Positions 34,417-47,617 of a stretch of 64,000 bases of DNA are shown piece after piece (within the stretch, counting starts at the first letter, position 1; each line of letters starts with the position of its first letter). Source of the stretch: Nelumbo lutea (lineage: Eukaryota; Streptophyta; Magnoliopsida; Proteales; Nelumbonaceae). A model generated the notes under the pieces. That model searched no databases, was not told where the DNA came from, and saw only the letters and a list, made by a program, of their open reading frames with translations. A program made the translations under genes and the position numbers. The stretch is taken from NCBI GenBank assembly GCA_022828595.1, contig JAKGHH010000005.1, positions 24,378,193 to 24,442,192 of the forward strand. The letters run 5' to 3'.

Positions 34417-36769
34417 ATGGCAAACGGATCTTTTGCAAAACTGCTTGATGACAACAAGTTGAAGGGCCCAAACTATGCTGACTGGTACAGGAACCTTATG
34501 CTGGTCCTAGCTTCTGAAAAGCTAGACAAAGTGGAAAAGAATCCTGCCCCGGAGCGTCTGGGTGATAGGGCTTCTGAGGCCCAAAGGAGAGACTATCAAG
34601 AATGGGAGGAGAAAAACTCCCTTGCCCGGTGTTACATCATTGCCTCCTTGGACAACCCGATACAGAGGCAGTTCGATCAGACCGAACTTGCCAAAGACAT
34701 ATTGGACAGTCTTAGGACAATGTATGAAGAGCAGAATCATTCTACTCGACAAAAGATCTTGAAACAGTTCATGACCGCACAAATGTCCAAGGGTCAACAA
34801 GTTCACGACCATTGTCTTCGGTTGATGGGATACATCAACAAACTGGAGGCTCTTGGATCCGGGCTGGACCTTGCAACCCAGATAGATGCTATCCTTAACT
34901 CTTTGCCTCCTTCCTTTAATCCGTTCATCATGAACTATAACATGAACAAGCTGAATGTCAGCTTGCAAGAGCTCAGCAATATGTTGCAAAGAGCTGAAGA
35001 ACTGATTAGAAAGGATGAGCCTGTAGCCATGCTTGTTGAAGTTGGCAAGACAAGAAAGAGAAAGAGGAAGGCAAAGAAGCCTCAGAAGAAAGCCACTAAG
35101 AGCAAGAAGCAGAAGAAAGACAAAGCATCGGATGCCTGTCACTTCTGCAAGAAGACCGGCCACTGGAAAAGGAATTGTCCTGCCTACCTGGAATCCAAGA
35201 AAGGTAACTTCGAAACTTGTGTTATAGAAACAAATTTGTTGGTAGCTTCTGCATCCTGGTGTATTGACTCCGGGGCTTCAACTCATGCGTGTAACTCACT
35301 GCAGGGGTTCAAGGTAAGCAGAAGGCTGAGTGAAGGAGAAGTCACACTCTACTTGGGGACTACTGCAACTGTTGCAGCTGCGGCCATAGGAACCGTGGAG
35401 TTAATTTTTAGAGAAGGAACAATTGTACTGAAAGACTGTCTTTATGTGCAAAATTTAAGGAGAATTTTGATTTCTGTCTCAAAACTGTGTGCAGATGGTT
35501 ATTCTGACTTCTTTAGTAATACGATTACTATTAAAATCAACAACAGATTCATCGCATACGGGGAACTGGAGAACGGTATCTATGTTCTAAATCCTTCTCT
35601 AGAAACTCACATAACCGAAAGTACGTTGGCTGAAATCCCCAAGAAGAGAGCCCGTGATATAGTTAATCCCACGTGTCTTTGGCATTACCGACTTGGCCAC
35701 ATCGGTGTTGACCGAATCACAAGGTTGGTAAAGGATGGTCCTTTGGATTTTCTAACTGTAGAAGATCTTCCCACTTGTGAGCCTTGCCTACAAGGCAAGA
35801 TGACGAAACGGCCATTTAACGGTAAACCTGAAAGATGTACAGGCACACTTGGCCTAATACATACTGATGTATGTGGTCCCCTGAGTGTTAGGACACAAAA
35901 TCAACACGTGTATTTCATCACCTTCACAGATGATTTTTCACGATACGGTTACGTGTACCTAATGAGACACAAGTTTGAATCCTTTGAAAAGTTCAAAGAG
36001 TTTAGACAAGAGGTCGAGAAACAGTTAGGGAGAGAAATTAAAGCCCTTCGATCAGATCAATGTGGCGAGTATCTCTCTGATGAATTCAGGGACTACTTAA
36101 AGGACAATGGGATAGTATCACAATTAGCTCCTCTTGCTACACCACAACTTAACGATGTTTCGGAGAGGAGGAATAGGACCTTATTGGATATGGTCCGGTC
36201 GCTTCTCATACACTCAGAGTTACCCACATCCTTTTGGGGTTATGCATTAGAGACTGTGATTTATGTGCTGAATCGGGTTCCAACCAAATTGGTTCTGAAT
36301 ACTCCATATGAACTTTGGACCGGAAAGAAACCAAGTGTCAGACACTTGAAGATTTGGGGTTATCTAGCACACGTTAAAAGAACGAGTGCAGACAAGTTGG
36401 AATCCAAGACCAGCCGTTGCCTATTTGTAAGCTACCCAAAAGGCTTTGTGGGTTACCTATTCTATGACCCAAGTGAGCAGAAAGTGTTCTGCAGTCGTAA
36501 TGCACAATTCCTGGAAACCGACTATATCCTGGACACCCATCGTCAGAAAGTTGTTCTTGATGAGGAGAGCTCAAGAGCAGTGGGAGATATCCCACAAGTT
36601 CCAGGTAGTGACCAACCTAGAAGATCCACTCGGGTATCCTGGCCACCAGTCCGTTATGGTTATGACCAGGACAGTTACCTGGTGGAAACCTTGACTAGTG
36701 AAGAGGATCCTGTGTCTTATACGGAAGCTATGTTGGACATAGATTCCCAGAAGTGGGTGGAGGCCATGA
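34417..36769 (+). pseudogene. Cop-2 gag, protease and integrase (open, then frameshifted)
   Basis: Start chosen at the Met of [10 protein letters not shown], shared by all three copies; an in-frame Met six codons upstream is not shared. Gag occupies residues 1-240 with a Lys-rich stretch near 208-238. The zinc knuckle [14 protein letters not shown] is residues 241-254. The protease motif DSGA starts at Asp284. Integrase has His423/His428 and Cys454/Cys457 for zinc, and Asp484, Asp547 and Glu583, a clean D,D35E spacing. The GAG-pre-integrase and core domains look whole. The frame fails at about 36769/36770, where some 47 bp present in Cop-1 and Cop-3 are missing between integrase and RT; the shifted reading stops at 36840. 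One change beside the second Asp (DQCGEY for DRGGEY) may matter. Confidence 0.93.
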
Positions 36770-38236
36770 GATCCGCCCTCCGGGATAAAAGCAGTTGGTT
36801 GCAAATGGATTTACAAGAGGAAGAAGGGCCCCGATGGTAAGGTTGAGACCTTCAAGGCTCGTCTGGTGGCGAAAGGGTACACTCAGAAAGAGGGCATCGA
36901 TTATGAGGAAACCTTTTCGCCTGTGGCCATGCTTAAATCCATTAGGATCTTGCTAGCTGTAGCAGCATACCATGACTATGAGATTTGGCAAATGGATGTC
37001 AAAACTGCATTCCAGAATGGAGATCTTACTGAAGATATCTATATGCAGCAGCCGCAAGGTTTCATTGCTGCAGGTCAGGAAAACATGGTATGTAAGCTTA
37101 ATAGATCCATTTATGGACTTAAGCAAGCTTCTAGAAGTTGGAACATCCGTTTTAACTCTGTTGTCAAATCGTTTGACTTCGAGCAGAATCCGGATGAACC
37201 CTGTGTCTACAGGAAGTACAGTGGAGATAAGGTTACCTTCTTGGTTCTGTATGTAGATGATATCCTACTCATTGGGAATGATGTAGGTATGTTAACTACG
37301 GTGAAAGTATTGCTATCACAACAATTCTCCATGAAAGATCTTGGAGAAGCCTCCTATATACTGGGTCTTCAACTCTATAGAGATAGATCAAAGCGGATAA
37401 TAGGATTATCCCAATCTACTTATATTGACAAAATAGTCAAGAGATACAGCATGGAAAACTCCAAGAAAGGAAATGTTCCTTTTAGGCACGGAGTCACTCT
37501 CTCCAAGAAGATGTCTCCCAAGACTTCTGAGGAGATTGATGGCATGAAAGATGTTCCTTATGCCTCAGCCATAGGGATCATCATGTATGCCATGTTGTGC
37601 ACTCGTCCTGACATAGCTCAGGCAGTGAGTGTAGTAAGCAGATTTCAGGCCAACCCAGGGCAGGAGCATTGGACTGTTGTGAAAAACATACTTAAGTACC
37701 TTCGAAGGACAAAAGAGTTTTGTCTAGTATTCGACGGTAGCTCACTACAGACCCAAGGGTATACAAATGCCGATTTCCAGTCAGACCCAGATGATAGAAA
37801 GTCTACATCTGGATATGTTTTCATGATAGGATTGTGTGCTGTTTGCTGGAAAAGAAGCAAACAGGGGTGCACTACAGACTCCACGACCGAGGCCGAGTAC
37901 ATTGCCGCAAGTGAGGCTGCCAAAGAAGCCGTGTGGATGAAGAAGTTCATTCATGAGTTGGGAGTAGTTCCGTCTGACACATCACCCATCCCATTGTTGT
38001 GTGACAACAATGGAGCCATTGCTCAGGCTAAGGAGCCATGAGCCCACTCGAAGTCGAAGCACATCGAGAGGAAGTACCACGTACTGCGGGAGATTGTTGG
38101 TAGAGGGGACATCCTGATTCAGAAGGTAGCGTTAGCAGAAAATGTAGCAGACCCATTAACAAAGCCACTATCACAGAAAGTGTTTGAGAAACACATGGAA
38201 AGCATGGGACTCCGGCTAGTACTTGATTGGACCTAA
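36770..38236 (+). pseudogene. Cop-2 reverse transcriptase and RNase H
   Basis: The original frame resumes right after the deletion. RT shows [43 protein letters not shown] and the catalytic YVDD at 37250-37261, all intact. RNase H follows, with YTNADFQSDPDD (first motif normally TDAD; here D to N), TSGYVFMIG, TTEAEYIAA and CDNNGAI. A CGA-to-TGA change at 38039-38041 stops the frame 65 codons early; homology continues to TAA 38234-38236. RT copies the RNA into cDNA and RNase H removes the template. With the upstream frameshift this copy cannot make a full polyprotein. Confidence 0.93.
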
Positions 38237-38250
38237 GTGCAAGTGGGAGT
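38237..38250 (+). other. Cop-2 polypurine tract
   Basis: GTGCAAGTGGGAGT directly before the TG of the 3' LTR. The Cop-3 counterpart is at 43791-43804 on the minus strand. Confidence 0.85.
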
Positions 38251-40190
38251 TGTTGGACAGTTTTGTATGCCCTTAGCTTCAATCAGAATGATGTACTTTA
38301 TGAGTTTATTGTAAATGAATAAAAGTGCATATTTGATTCATGTTCCCTTGGTATGTTTTTGTGTAATACCCTTAAACTGGACACTTAATGAGACTTGTGT
38401 CAGTTTAGAATGTTCATAGCCAGTGGGTCGGTCTGGGGAGACCTATCCTGACATGGCTAACACTGTGGTGCCACCAAGTCAGTTGGGGTGGCCTGTCTTA
38501 GCTGCCAGGGTGAGACCCTAGGCACATACAGTGTGGGATTAATTGAATCTTTGAACTGGACCAGATTTCCAGTATTGCCCTGGACCTTGGAGATTGATGG
38601 GCAAAACTAGAAAGTTACACCTGACCCCTAGACTCGATTATGATACTGCACTAGGTGTCGGATCGGGTTATCTTTGATGTACCAATCAGTGAGATCCTTA
38701 GTGGGTGACAAAACCTGGGTATGTTGGGACAATCCGAGAATTCATCTGAGCGGGTGATCATAGTGACAGGATCAGCCCCTTTGTCGGACAAAGGTAATGA
38801 TCGGGGATGCACTCTCACTGTTGGAAACCAAGACTGTCAGCAGCCGATTTCAACCGTTGAGATTTGTTTTGCAAAGTATATTTTATATGAGATATAAAAG
38901 TATATATATTATGGTTTCTAAATTGTTTGCAAAAAGGTTTTAATTCCCGGGATCCATATAAGTGGAGAGTGCAACACTGTTCATTGCAGTCGAGGGAGAG
39001 GTCCTCTCTTGTCGGGCAGTGTATGATCATTAAGGGTTGAGAGGTTAAGTGTAAGACCATTGAGGATAATACCTGATGGGCTAATCTTGCATCTGCCCAC
39101 AGTCCCTGGGTGTTACAAGGTGGCTTGGCCCAGGGACCACTTAGGGTAAGTGTTGGGCCCATAAATCCCATTCGATGGGTTTCAGGGGGTACACTATCTT
39201 TAACAGTGTATTCGACCAGGCCTTGTAACAAAGGCTGGGCCGAACCCATGTGGCTGATGTGTAGATCAATGCTTTGGTCCCACGCCATACAAGGAAGCCC
39301 AACTGGGCAGCAGTTAGGAAGGTTAAGCGAGCACATAAGCTTAATGGGCCTAAAGCCCATTTCGAACTGGGCTATTTACTTAGTTAATTAAAGGGGCAAA
39401 TTCTTAGATGGATTAGCAGATAGGATAGGGTCTTAATCCTATCCACTCAGAGAGTCCAGATCTGAATGTGATTCAAATCCAAAAACCTCCTAATGGGATT
39501 AGGAGAAAGCTAATCTAATATGCAGATAAGATAAGGGTTTATCCTTATCACTAGAAGAGAAGGCTGATCCAAATATGATTTGGATAAGCAGCTCCTAATG
39601 GGATTAGCAGCTGATCTTTTAAGTTAACAAAAGGAAAGAGGGGGCGGCAGCCTTAAGGAGACATACATCAGATCCTCTTTAGTGCTGAAATCAAGAAGAG
39701 AGTTTTCTGCACCCTGCGAATACTCTCTTGCCGCCTCCCTGTTCTTGCCACCCTGTTTGCCAGTTCGATCTCCAGTTGTGGGAGAAGTCAAGATTGGATC
39801 TTGACATCAGTTCTTTGAGAAAGGATTGAAAGGAAGCTGTGCTCACGTACCATTCTACTGATTCTTGCGAAGGACAGAGTTCTTGGGGAAGAACACTGTT
39901 GATTCTGCTCCATCCTGCACTGCGCCATCTTCAGTGGGAGCAGTCTTTGGATCCTTCCTTGGGTGTGAACACCTTCGTTGGGAGATATTACTTCTCCGTA
40001 TCAGGTATAATTCTCTCCTATTCCTTTTGGTTCAGATCTGGTTCAGTTTAAGGTTCAAGAATGATCCTTGAAAATATGATTTTCTAAATAGGGAATGTGA
40101 TTCCCAGTTGAAGGGAGAGAAATAATTTTTGAAATTCACCCCTTATTCCGCAATCTTTGGGCATCCATGGGATGGATCTCTCATCCCTTA
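38251..40190 (+). repeat. Cop-2 3' LTR
   Basis: It begins TGTTGGACAG and ends CCCTTA. The two Cop-2 LTRs share nearly all features, including a short TATATATATTATGG remnant at the microsatellite site. The 181-codon antisense open stretch at 38815-39360 is LTR sequence. Confidence 0.93.
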
Positions 40191-40930
40191 CCTGAGATGA
40201 ATCCATAACCCATCGCACATTTGTGATGAACTCATACTTGATGAACTTATACATGGATCTGCGATGAACTCATACTCGAAACAGGTTACGATGAACATCG
40301 ACTAGCATGAATCCGCAATAAACCTTAGACATACATAAACTTGTGATAAAGCTTAGCCACATGCAAATCTGTGATGATCTATAAAGACACATGCAGAGTC
40401 GCGATGAACTTTAGGTGCGTATAGAGTTGTGATGAACCCGAAACTATTATAGAACTACAGAATCATAGTAGATCGGGAATAAATGTTGATTACACGTGTG
40501 TCTTTAAAATTATGCATGCGGGTTTAGTGAAAGTATGCCCACCAAACGATGATGTCACCCATGCCACGTCAGCATAATAGGGTCACATACAGAGAGAATC
40601 TAGAAGGGATAGGATTCTCTAATGATGATCCCTTAATAGTCAAACAACAATAATAATACAGCCTTGACCTAGGGTTTCTGGGAGAGGAGCCTTAACACTC
40701 TTTCCTAACAAAATGGAATTCCTTCCTTGATAGCCTTAACACTCTCTATAAAAAGGGGAGAGCAATTCTTCCTTGGGGGACAACAATAATACAGCCTTGA
40801 CCTAGGGTTTCTAGGAGAGGAGCAACTCCCTTCTCTCCTCTCTTCCTCACGTCCCTCTCTCTTTCCCGCCACCATCTCCGGACCTTTGGAGATAGCCCAT
40901 CCCACGTTGCCTAACCACTCCATACTTACA
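40191..40930 (+). repeat. Gy-A 3' LTR, second part
   Basis: Continues the U3 GATGAAC motifs and ends ACTTACA. TATAAAA at 40747-40753. An internal duplication repeats the block ACAGCCTTGACCTAGGGTTT (near 40658 and 40791, offset about 133 bp). Confidence 0.82.
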
Positions 40931-41480
40931 GCCGATTTTGGTTGTTGCCACGGTAGTAGGGCCCCTAGCTGGTCTCTCTAGTGTTTTGGGGTCTGCGATC
41001 GATGGCATATGTCTTGTTCCTGGCATATTATGACCCTGATGAGATTGGTTGTGACGTTGGGGCGGTGACAATCCACAATGTTCTCTTAGCGCATTTCTAG
41101 AGCTGGTTGAAGGTTTCGATTTCAATGTTCTCAATCCCAATTTTGTATGTTGGATGCATCCTCTAGATGCATTCCACCATTGTCAAACTCTGCTCAAGGG
41201 TGAACCACTTGGACAAGAACATCTTCGCTAACTTTGCCCATGAGCCAATACTCCTCATCGTCGCTAACTCTCTCAACGTCCTCTCTCTGTCAACCATTCT
41301 TTCTCGTTCGAAAATGGGTAGATCACAAGCTGGTAGATCAAAATCTGAATTCACCCTTTTAGGTGAACGATCCTTCCTTTGTTTCGCCTGCTTCCTTAAA
41401 CGACGGGTAGTCTTCTCAATTTTGGGGTTGTACTCGAATTCACCTCATTGAAAAGCATGAGTTATAAAACAAAATAGGTT
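40931..41480 (-). pseudogene. Gy-M gag, N-terminal and central part
   Basis: Minus strand from about 41450: NPKIEKTTRRLRKQAKQRKD, then RERTLRELA, a recurrent start segment of plant Tat-type gags. Next come WAKLAKMFLSKWFTLEQSL, RMHPTYKIGIENIEIETFN, and TLWIVTAPTSQP. In-frame TAG/TAA near 41162, 41096 and 41034 show decay. The reading ends NNQNR at 40931, where Gy-A enters, and carries on at 29298. Gag packages element RNA; this one is dead. Confidence 0.8.
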
Positions 41481-41517
41481 AACAAAGAGAAGGTAATAGC
41501 TAAGAAATTAAAGTTAC

Positions 41518-41535
41518 TCCCTGACAACGGCGCCA
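41518..41535 (-). other. Gy-M primer-binding site (tRNA-Asp type)
   Basis: Minus strand TGGCGCCGTTGTCAGGGA, differing from the tRNA-Asp complement at two positions (CCGG to TCAG). It fixes the 5' end of Gy-M and its orientation. Confidence 0.85.
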
Positions 41536-41539
41536 AAAT

Positions 41540-41844
41540 TTTAACGGGTTGGTCGAAGCCCTCAAAATTAATACTAGTTCCACAATAAAATATTTGCAGT
41601 AACAGTGGTTCTAGTGGGAATTCCACAGGGAGAAAATCAATAGTATCTTAGTCGAATGGGTAATGTAATTGAGTGAGAGAATTTAAATACTGGAATTAAA
41701 ACAAAAGAAAATAAATAGCAACTTAACCAAGAGAAAATCAGTCTTACCGAATTCTGGATCAAGGTTTTGGGTTGAATCGATTGGCCATCGATCCAAGGTA
41801 CACGTCAGCATTCTTGCAATTCAAGCATTTAACCTTAGATTTAT
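41540..41844 (-). repeat. Gy-M 5' LTR, U5 side
   Basis: Minus-strand LTR end next to the PBS, with CTCCCTGTGGAATTCCCAC, a typical U5 segment, near 41608-41626. It is cut at 41844 by Cop-3 and continues at 51258. Its terminal CA seems mutated (AACCCGTTA). Confidence 0.75.
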
Positions 41845-43790
41845 TGAAAGAATGGTAGGATCCATCTAATGGATGCCATGATGGTTGCAGAATGGGTGGG
41901 CGAATTTCAAAAATTTTCCTACCTTCTCCCAACTGGGAATCATATTCCCTAAATTCAAAATACAATATTCAAGGATTCTACTTGAACCATAATTGAACCA
42001 GATCTGAACCAAAAAGAAAAAGGGACAATTACACCTGATCTGGAGAAACAGTATCTCCCAAAGTTGGTGTTCACGCCCAAAGAAGACACCAAGATCCACT
42101 CCTGCTGAAGATGACACAGCTGTGAGTGGAACGGAACCAGCAGGGTGCATCCTACACATTGGATCCTTCGCAAGAACCCTCTGGAAACTCTAAACACCGA
42201 ATTTTTTTCAATATTTCTTGCAAGACTGATGTCAAGAACTGATTTCTTGACTTCCTATTGCTGCAAAGATCAAATCTTGCAAGAGGGAATAGCGGCGGCT
42301 GGAGGAGAACTCCTGGGACGAAGATGGCTGAATTGCTTCTCTTCTCTCTGGAGTCTGTATGAGATCTAATCTCAATTCACAGAATGCTTTCTTGCTTACT
42401 CAAAAACCCTTGGTTCGAAATCTGATGTATTTCACTTAGGGTTTCTCCTCCTTTCTTCTTGATTAAGAAAACCTCCTAATTAGGAGCTATCCCAATCCAA
42501 ATCAGTATTTGGATAGGGGATAATCTTAATCCTGTTTGTAGATTAAGTTTGTTTACTCCTGATCTTATCAAGAGGTTACCAGATTCAAATCGGATTTGAA
42601 TTTGGTGTCCCATAGTGGATAAGGTTAGAAGCCCAATCCTTTTACTAACATTAATCTCAGATTCGCCCCATAGATGAGTGATCATATCAGCCCAGCTCAT
42701 AATGGGCTTTTGTCTCATTAAGTGTTCAGTGTTTAACTAGTTTCCAATCTACTGCCCAGTTGGGCTTCTTTGTATGGCGTGGGACCCAAGCATTGATCTA
42801 CACACCAGCCACATGGGTTTGGCCCAACCTTTATTACAAGGCCCAACCGAATTCATTGAAAAGCTCAGTGAACCCCTAAGCCCATCACATGGACCCTATG
42901 GGCCCAACACTTACATTAAGTGGTCCCTGGGCCAAGCCATCTTATAAAAACCCAGGGATTGTGGGCAAGTGCAAGATTAGCCCATCACGTATTATCCTAA
43001 ATGGTCTTACACTTAACCTCTCAGCCCTTAATGATCAAGCACTGCCCGACAAGACAACACCTCTCCCTCGGCTGTAAGGAATAGTGCCACACTCTCTACT
43101 CACATGGATCCCGGGAATTAAAACCATTTGCAAACTTTTTGAAACCGTACATATATATATATATATATGTTGCAAAACAAAATTCCAATGATTGAAATCA
43201 ACTGTCGGCAGTTTGATTTCCATCAGAGAGAGTGCATTCCCGATCATTACCATTGTTCGACAAAGGGGCTGATCCTGTCACTATGATCACTCACTCAGAT
43301 GAATTCTCAGACTGCCCCAACATGCCCAGGTTTAGACCCTTGCCAAGGATCTCACTGATTGATATATCAAAGATAGGTTGATCCGACACCTAGTGAAGTG
43401 TCATAATCGAGTCTATTGGTTAGGTGTAACTTTCTAGTTTTGCCCATCTGTCTCCAAGGTCCAGGGCAATACTGGAAATCTAGTCCGATTCAAGGATTCA
43501 AGTAATCCCATACTACATATGCCTTGGGTCTTACCCTGGTGGCCGAGACAAGCCATCCCAACACTTGGTGGCACACCAGTATCAACCTTGGCAGGATAAA
43601 TCTCCCCAGACTTATCCAATGGCTGTGAACATTTAAAACTAACATGAGTCTCTATAAATGTCCAGTTTTAGGGTCTTACACAGAATTATACCAAACAACA
43701 TGAATCAAAGATGCACTTTATTTATTTACACTAAATGTCAAAAGTACATCAAATTGGATTGAAGCTAAGGACATACAAAACTATTTGACA
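41845..43790 (-). repeat. Cop-3 3' LTR
   Basis: On the minus strand it begins TGTCAAATAG and ends CCATTCTTTCA. It holds an (AT)9 tract at 43151-43168. Confidence 0.93.
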
Positions 43791-43804
43791 GCTCCCACTT
43801 GCAC
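43791..43804 (-). other. Cop-3 polypurine tract
   Basis: Minus strand GTGCAAGTGGGAGC between the gag-pol stop and the 3' LTR. Confidence 0.8.
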
Positions 43805-46800
43805 TTAAGCCCAATCTGGTACAAGCTGGAGTCTCATACTTTCCATGTGTTTCTCAAACACCTTCTCTGTCAGTGGCTTAGTCAATGGGTCTATCACATT
43901 ATCCGTTGATGCTACCTTCTGAATTAGGATGTCCCTCTACCAACGATCTCCTGCAGTACATGGTACTTCCTCTCGATGTGCTTTGACTTTGAGTGAGCCC
44001 GAGGCTCTTTAGCCTAGGCGATCGCTCCATTGTTGTCACACAACAACGGGATGGGTGAAGTGCTGGACGGAATCACTCCCAATTCATGTTTGAATTTCTT
44101 CATCCACACGGCTTCCTTAGCAGCTTCACTTGCGACAATGTACTCGGCCTCGGTTGTGGAATCTGCAGTTGACCCCTGTTTGTTGTTTTTCCAGCAAGCA
44201 ACACATGATCCTATCGTGAAAACATACCCAGATGTAGACTTTCTATCATCTGGATCTGACTAGAAATCGGCATCGGTATACCCTAGAACTTGTAGTGAAC
44301 TACCATCTAATACCAGACAAAACTCTTTTGTCCTTCGAAATTATTTGAGTATGTTCTTCACAGCAGTCCAATGCTCCTGCCCTGGGTTGGTTTGGAATCT
44401 GCTTACCACACTCACCGCCTGAGCAATGTCCGGGCGAGTGCACAGCATGGCATACATGATGCTCCCTATGGCTGAGGCATAGGGAACGTCTCTCATGCCC
44501 TCAATCTTCTTGGAGAGAGTGACTCCATGCTTGAAAGGAACATTTCATTTCTTGGAGTTCTCAATGCTGTATCTTTTGACAATTTTGTCAATGTAAGCAA
44601 CTTAGGATAATCCAATTATCCACTTCGATCTATCTCTATAGAGTCGAAGACCCAGTATATATGAAGCTTCTCCAAGATCTTTCATGGATAACTGCTGTGA
44701 TAGCCATACCTTGACCGAAGTCAACATTCCTACATCATTCCCCATGAGTAGGATATCATCCACGTACAACACCAAAAAGGTGATCTTATCCCCACTGGAC
44801 TTCCTGTAAACACAGGGCTCATTCGGATTCGGTTCAAAGTCAAACGTTTTGACGACAAAATCAAAATGGATGTTCCAACTCCTAGAAACCTGCTTAAGTC
44901 CATATATGGATCTATTGAGTTTACATGCCATTTGTTCCTGACCAATAGCAATGAAGCCTTGCAGCTGCTACATGTAGATATCTTCACTAAGATCTCTATT
45001 CAGGAACGCGGTTTTGACATCCATCTGCCAAATCTCGTAGTCATGGTACACTGCTATAGCTAACAGGACCTAATGGATTTAAGCATGGTCACGGGCAAAA
45101 AGGTTTCCTCATAATCGATGCCTTCTTTCTGAGTATACCCTTTCGCCACCAAACGAACTTTGTAGGTCTCAATCCTGCCATCGGGGCCATTCTTCCTCTT
45201 GTAGATCCATTTGCAACCAATTGCTTTTACCCCGGAGGGCGGATCTACAAGAGTCCAGACCCCATTGGTCTCCATCGAGTCCATCTCAGCTTTCATGGCC
45301 TCCACCTAGGAATCTATGTCTAACATAGCCTCCGCGTAAGTTACGGGATCCTCCTCACTAGTCAAGGTTTCCACCAGGTAACTATCCTGGTCATAACCAT
45401 ATCGGACTGGTGGCCTGGATACCCGAGTGGATCTTCTAGGTTGGTCACTACCTGGAACCTGTGGGACATTTCCCCTGCTCCTGAGCTCTCCTCATCAAGA
45501 ACTATTTCCTGATGATAGGTGTCCAGGATGTATTCGGTTTCTAAGAATTGGGCGTTTTGACTGCAGAACACTTTCTGCTCACTTGGGTCATAGAATAGAT
45601 AACCCACCGAATCTTTTGGGTAGCCTGTAAATAGGTAACGACTGGTTTTGGATACCAACTTGTCTGCAGTTTTCTTTTAACATGTGTAGGACAACCCCAA
45701 ATCTTCAAGTGTCTTACACTTGGCTCTCTTCTGGTCCACAGTTCATATGGAGTCTTCAAAACTGATTTGGTTGGAACATGATTCAATACGTAGATAGCAG
45801 TCTCTAATGTGTATCTCCAAAAGGATGTGGGTAATTCTGAGCATACAAGAAGTGACCGGACCATGTCCAACAAGGTCCTATTCCTCCTCTCTGAAACACC
45901 GTTGAGTTGAGGTGTGGCAAGAGGAGCCAATTGTGACACTATCCCGTTGACCTTTAAGTAGTCCCTAAATTTGTCAAAGAGATACTCGCCACCTCGATCT
46001 AATCGGATGGCCTTAATTTCTCTCCCTAACTGTTTCTCGACTTCCTATCTGAACTCTTCAAACTTTTCAAAGGATTCAGACTTGTGTCTCATTAGGTACA
46101 CGTAACCATATCGTGAAAAATCATCTGTAAAGGTGATGAAATACATGTGTTGATTTCGTGTCCTAACACTCAGGGGACCACATACATCAGTATGTATTAG
46201 GTCAAGTGTGCCTGCAGATCTTTCAAACTTATCGTCAAATGGCCGCTTAGTCATCTTACCTTGAAGGCAATGCTCACAAGTGGGAAGATTTTCTACGGTT
46301 AGAAAATCAGCCATGTGATTCGGTCAACACCGATATGGCCAAGTCGGTAATGCCAGAGGCACGTGGGATTTACTGTATCACAATTCCTTTTCTTGGGATT
46401 TTTGACTGACGTAGTTTCGGTTAAGTTAGTTTCTAGAGAATGATGTAGAACATAGAGACAGTTCTTCAGTTCCCCGCATGCGATGAATTTGTTATTCCGT
46501 TTAACAGTAATCATATTACTAAAATAAACAGTATATCCATCAGCACATAGCTTAGAAACAGAAATTAAATTTCTTCTCAAGTTCTGTAATAAAGACAATC
46601 TTTAAGTACAAGCACTCCTTCTCTAAATACTAATTGTACGGTTCCTATTGCCGCAGCTGCAACACTTGCAGTCGTTCCCAAGAATAGTGTCACTTTGCCT
46701 TCACTCAATCTTCTGCTAACTTTGAACCCCTGCAGTGAGTTACACGCATGAGTTGAAGCCTCGGAGTCAACGCACCAGGACACAGAAGTAATTAACATAT

Positions 46801-47617
46801 TAGTTTCTATGACACAAGTTTCGACGTTACCTTTCTTAGATTCCAGGTAGACAGGACAGTTCCTCTTCCAGTGGCTGGCCTGCTTGTAGAAGTGACAGAC
46901 ATCAGATGCCTTGTTCTTCTTCTGCTTCTTGAGTTTGGCAGCTTTCTTCTAGGGCTTCTTTGTCTTTCTCTTTTTCTTGCCCGATTTGTTAGCTTCAGCA
47001 AGCATAACCACAGGCTCATCCTTCTTGAGTAGATCCTCGGCCCTCTGCAACATATTGTTGAGTTCCTGAACGCTGACATTCAGCTTATTCATGTTGTAGT
47101 TCATTGTGAACGCATTGAAGGAAGAGGGCAAAGAATTCAGGATGGCATCCACTTGCATGCCAAGATCTAGCCCGGATCCAAGAGCTTCTAGTTCGTTAAT
47201 GTAGCCCATCATCCGAAGACAATGGTCATGAACTTTCTGCCCTTTGGTCATTTGCACGGTCATGAACAATTTCAGGACCTTCTGTCGAGTAGAACGGTTC
47301 TGCTCTTCATACATCGTCTTTAAACTGTCCAATATGTCATTGGCTAGTTCGATCTGATCGAACTGCCTTTGTATTGTGTTGTCCAGTGATGCAATGACAA
47401 AGAAGCGGGCTAGGGAGTTCTTATCCTCTCAATCTTGGTAGTCCCTCCTATGGGTCTCAGAAGCCCTATCACCCGGACACTCCGGGGCAGGATTTTTCAC
47501 CACCTTATCTAACTTTTCGGAAGTTAGGACCAGCATAAGATTTTTGTACCAATCGGCATAGTTTGAGCCCTTAAGCTTGTTATCATCAAGAAGCTTTGCG
47601 AATTGACCATTTTTCAT
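43805..47617 (-). pseudogene. Cop-3 gag-pol remnant (copia)
   Basis: Starts at MKNGQFAKLL (47617) and ends with a TAA at 43805-43807 after the family C-terminus. Order from right to left: gag with a TGG-to-TGA stop near 47430; knuckle region near 46850-46900; protease near 46755 reading DSEA where the family has DSGA, so probably inactive; integrase zinc region (HYRLGHIG) near 46345 and core 46200-45700 with several frame breaks; RT 45305-44602 with an intact YVDD near 44755; RNase H to 43805 with further stops. Between integrase and RT it keeps [12 protein letters not shown], the part missing in Cop-2. Confidence 0.92.

Larger units (their letters stand above)
30715..40190 (+). mobile_element. 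Cop-2: youngest and most complete Ty1/copia copy
   Basis: LTRs of 1,941 and 1,940 bp (30715-32655, 38251-40190) differ by roughly 2-4% by eye. Between them lie the PBS, a 1.75-kb leader, gag-pol with two visible lesions and a polypurine tract. It sits in the Gy-A 3' LTR, which resumes at 40191 with CCTGAGATGAATCC. A target duplication is not visible; the last LTR bases (CCCTTA) and flank seem slightly altered. Confidence 0.93.
29299..40930 (+). mobile_element. Gy-A: short LTR element with almost no internal region, interrupted by Cop-2
   Basis: Two LTRs of about 0.76-0.8 kb that start TGTAGGTACATAG surround a non-coding inside of at most 590 bp, ending in a polypurine tract. The 3' LTR is split by Cop-2. 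Without Cop-2 the element is about 2.2 kb, so it is TRIM-like or an internally deleted relative of Gy-B. It sits in Gy-M gag, whose frame reads on across it. No exact target duplication: the flanks are ATCGG and GCCGA. Confidence 0.75.

Noticed and set aside
34522..35163. 213-codon minus-strand open stretch
   Set aside because: Antisense shadow of the well-supported Cop-2 gag; no domain sense.
38815..39360. 181-codon minus-strand open stretch, with a related one at 31480-31824
   Set aside because: Antisense of the copia LTR; repeated because the LTR is repeated, and disrupted in Cop-1 and Cop-3.
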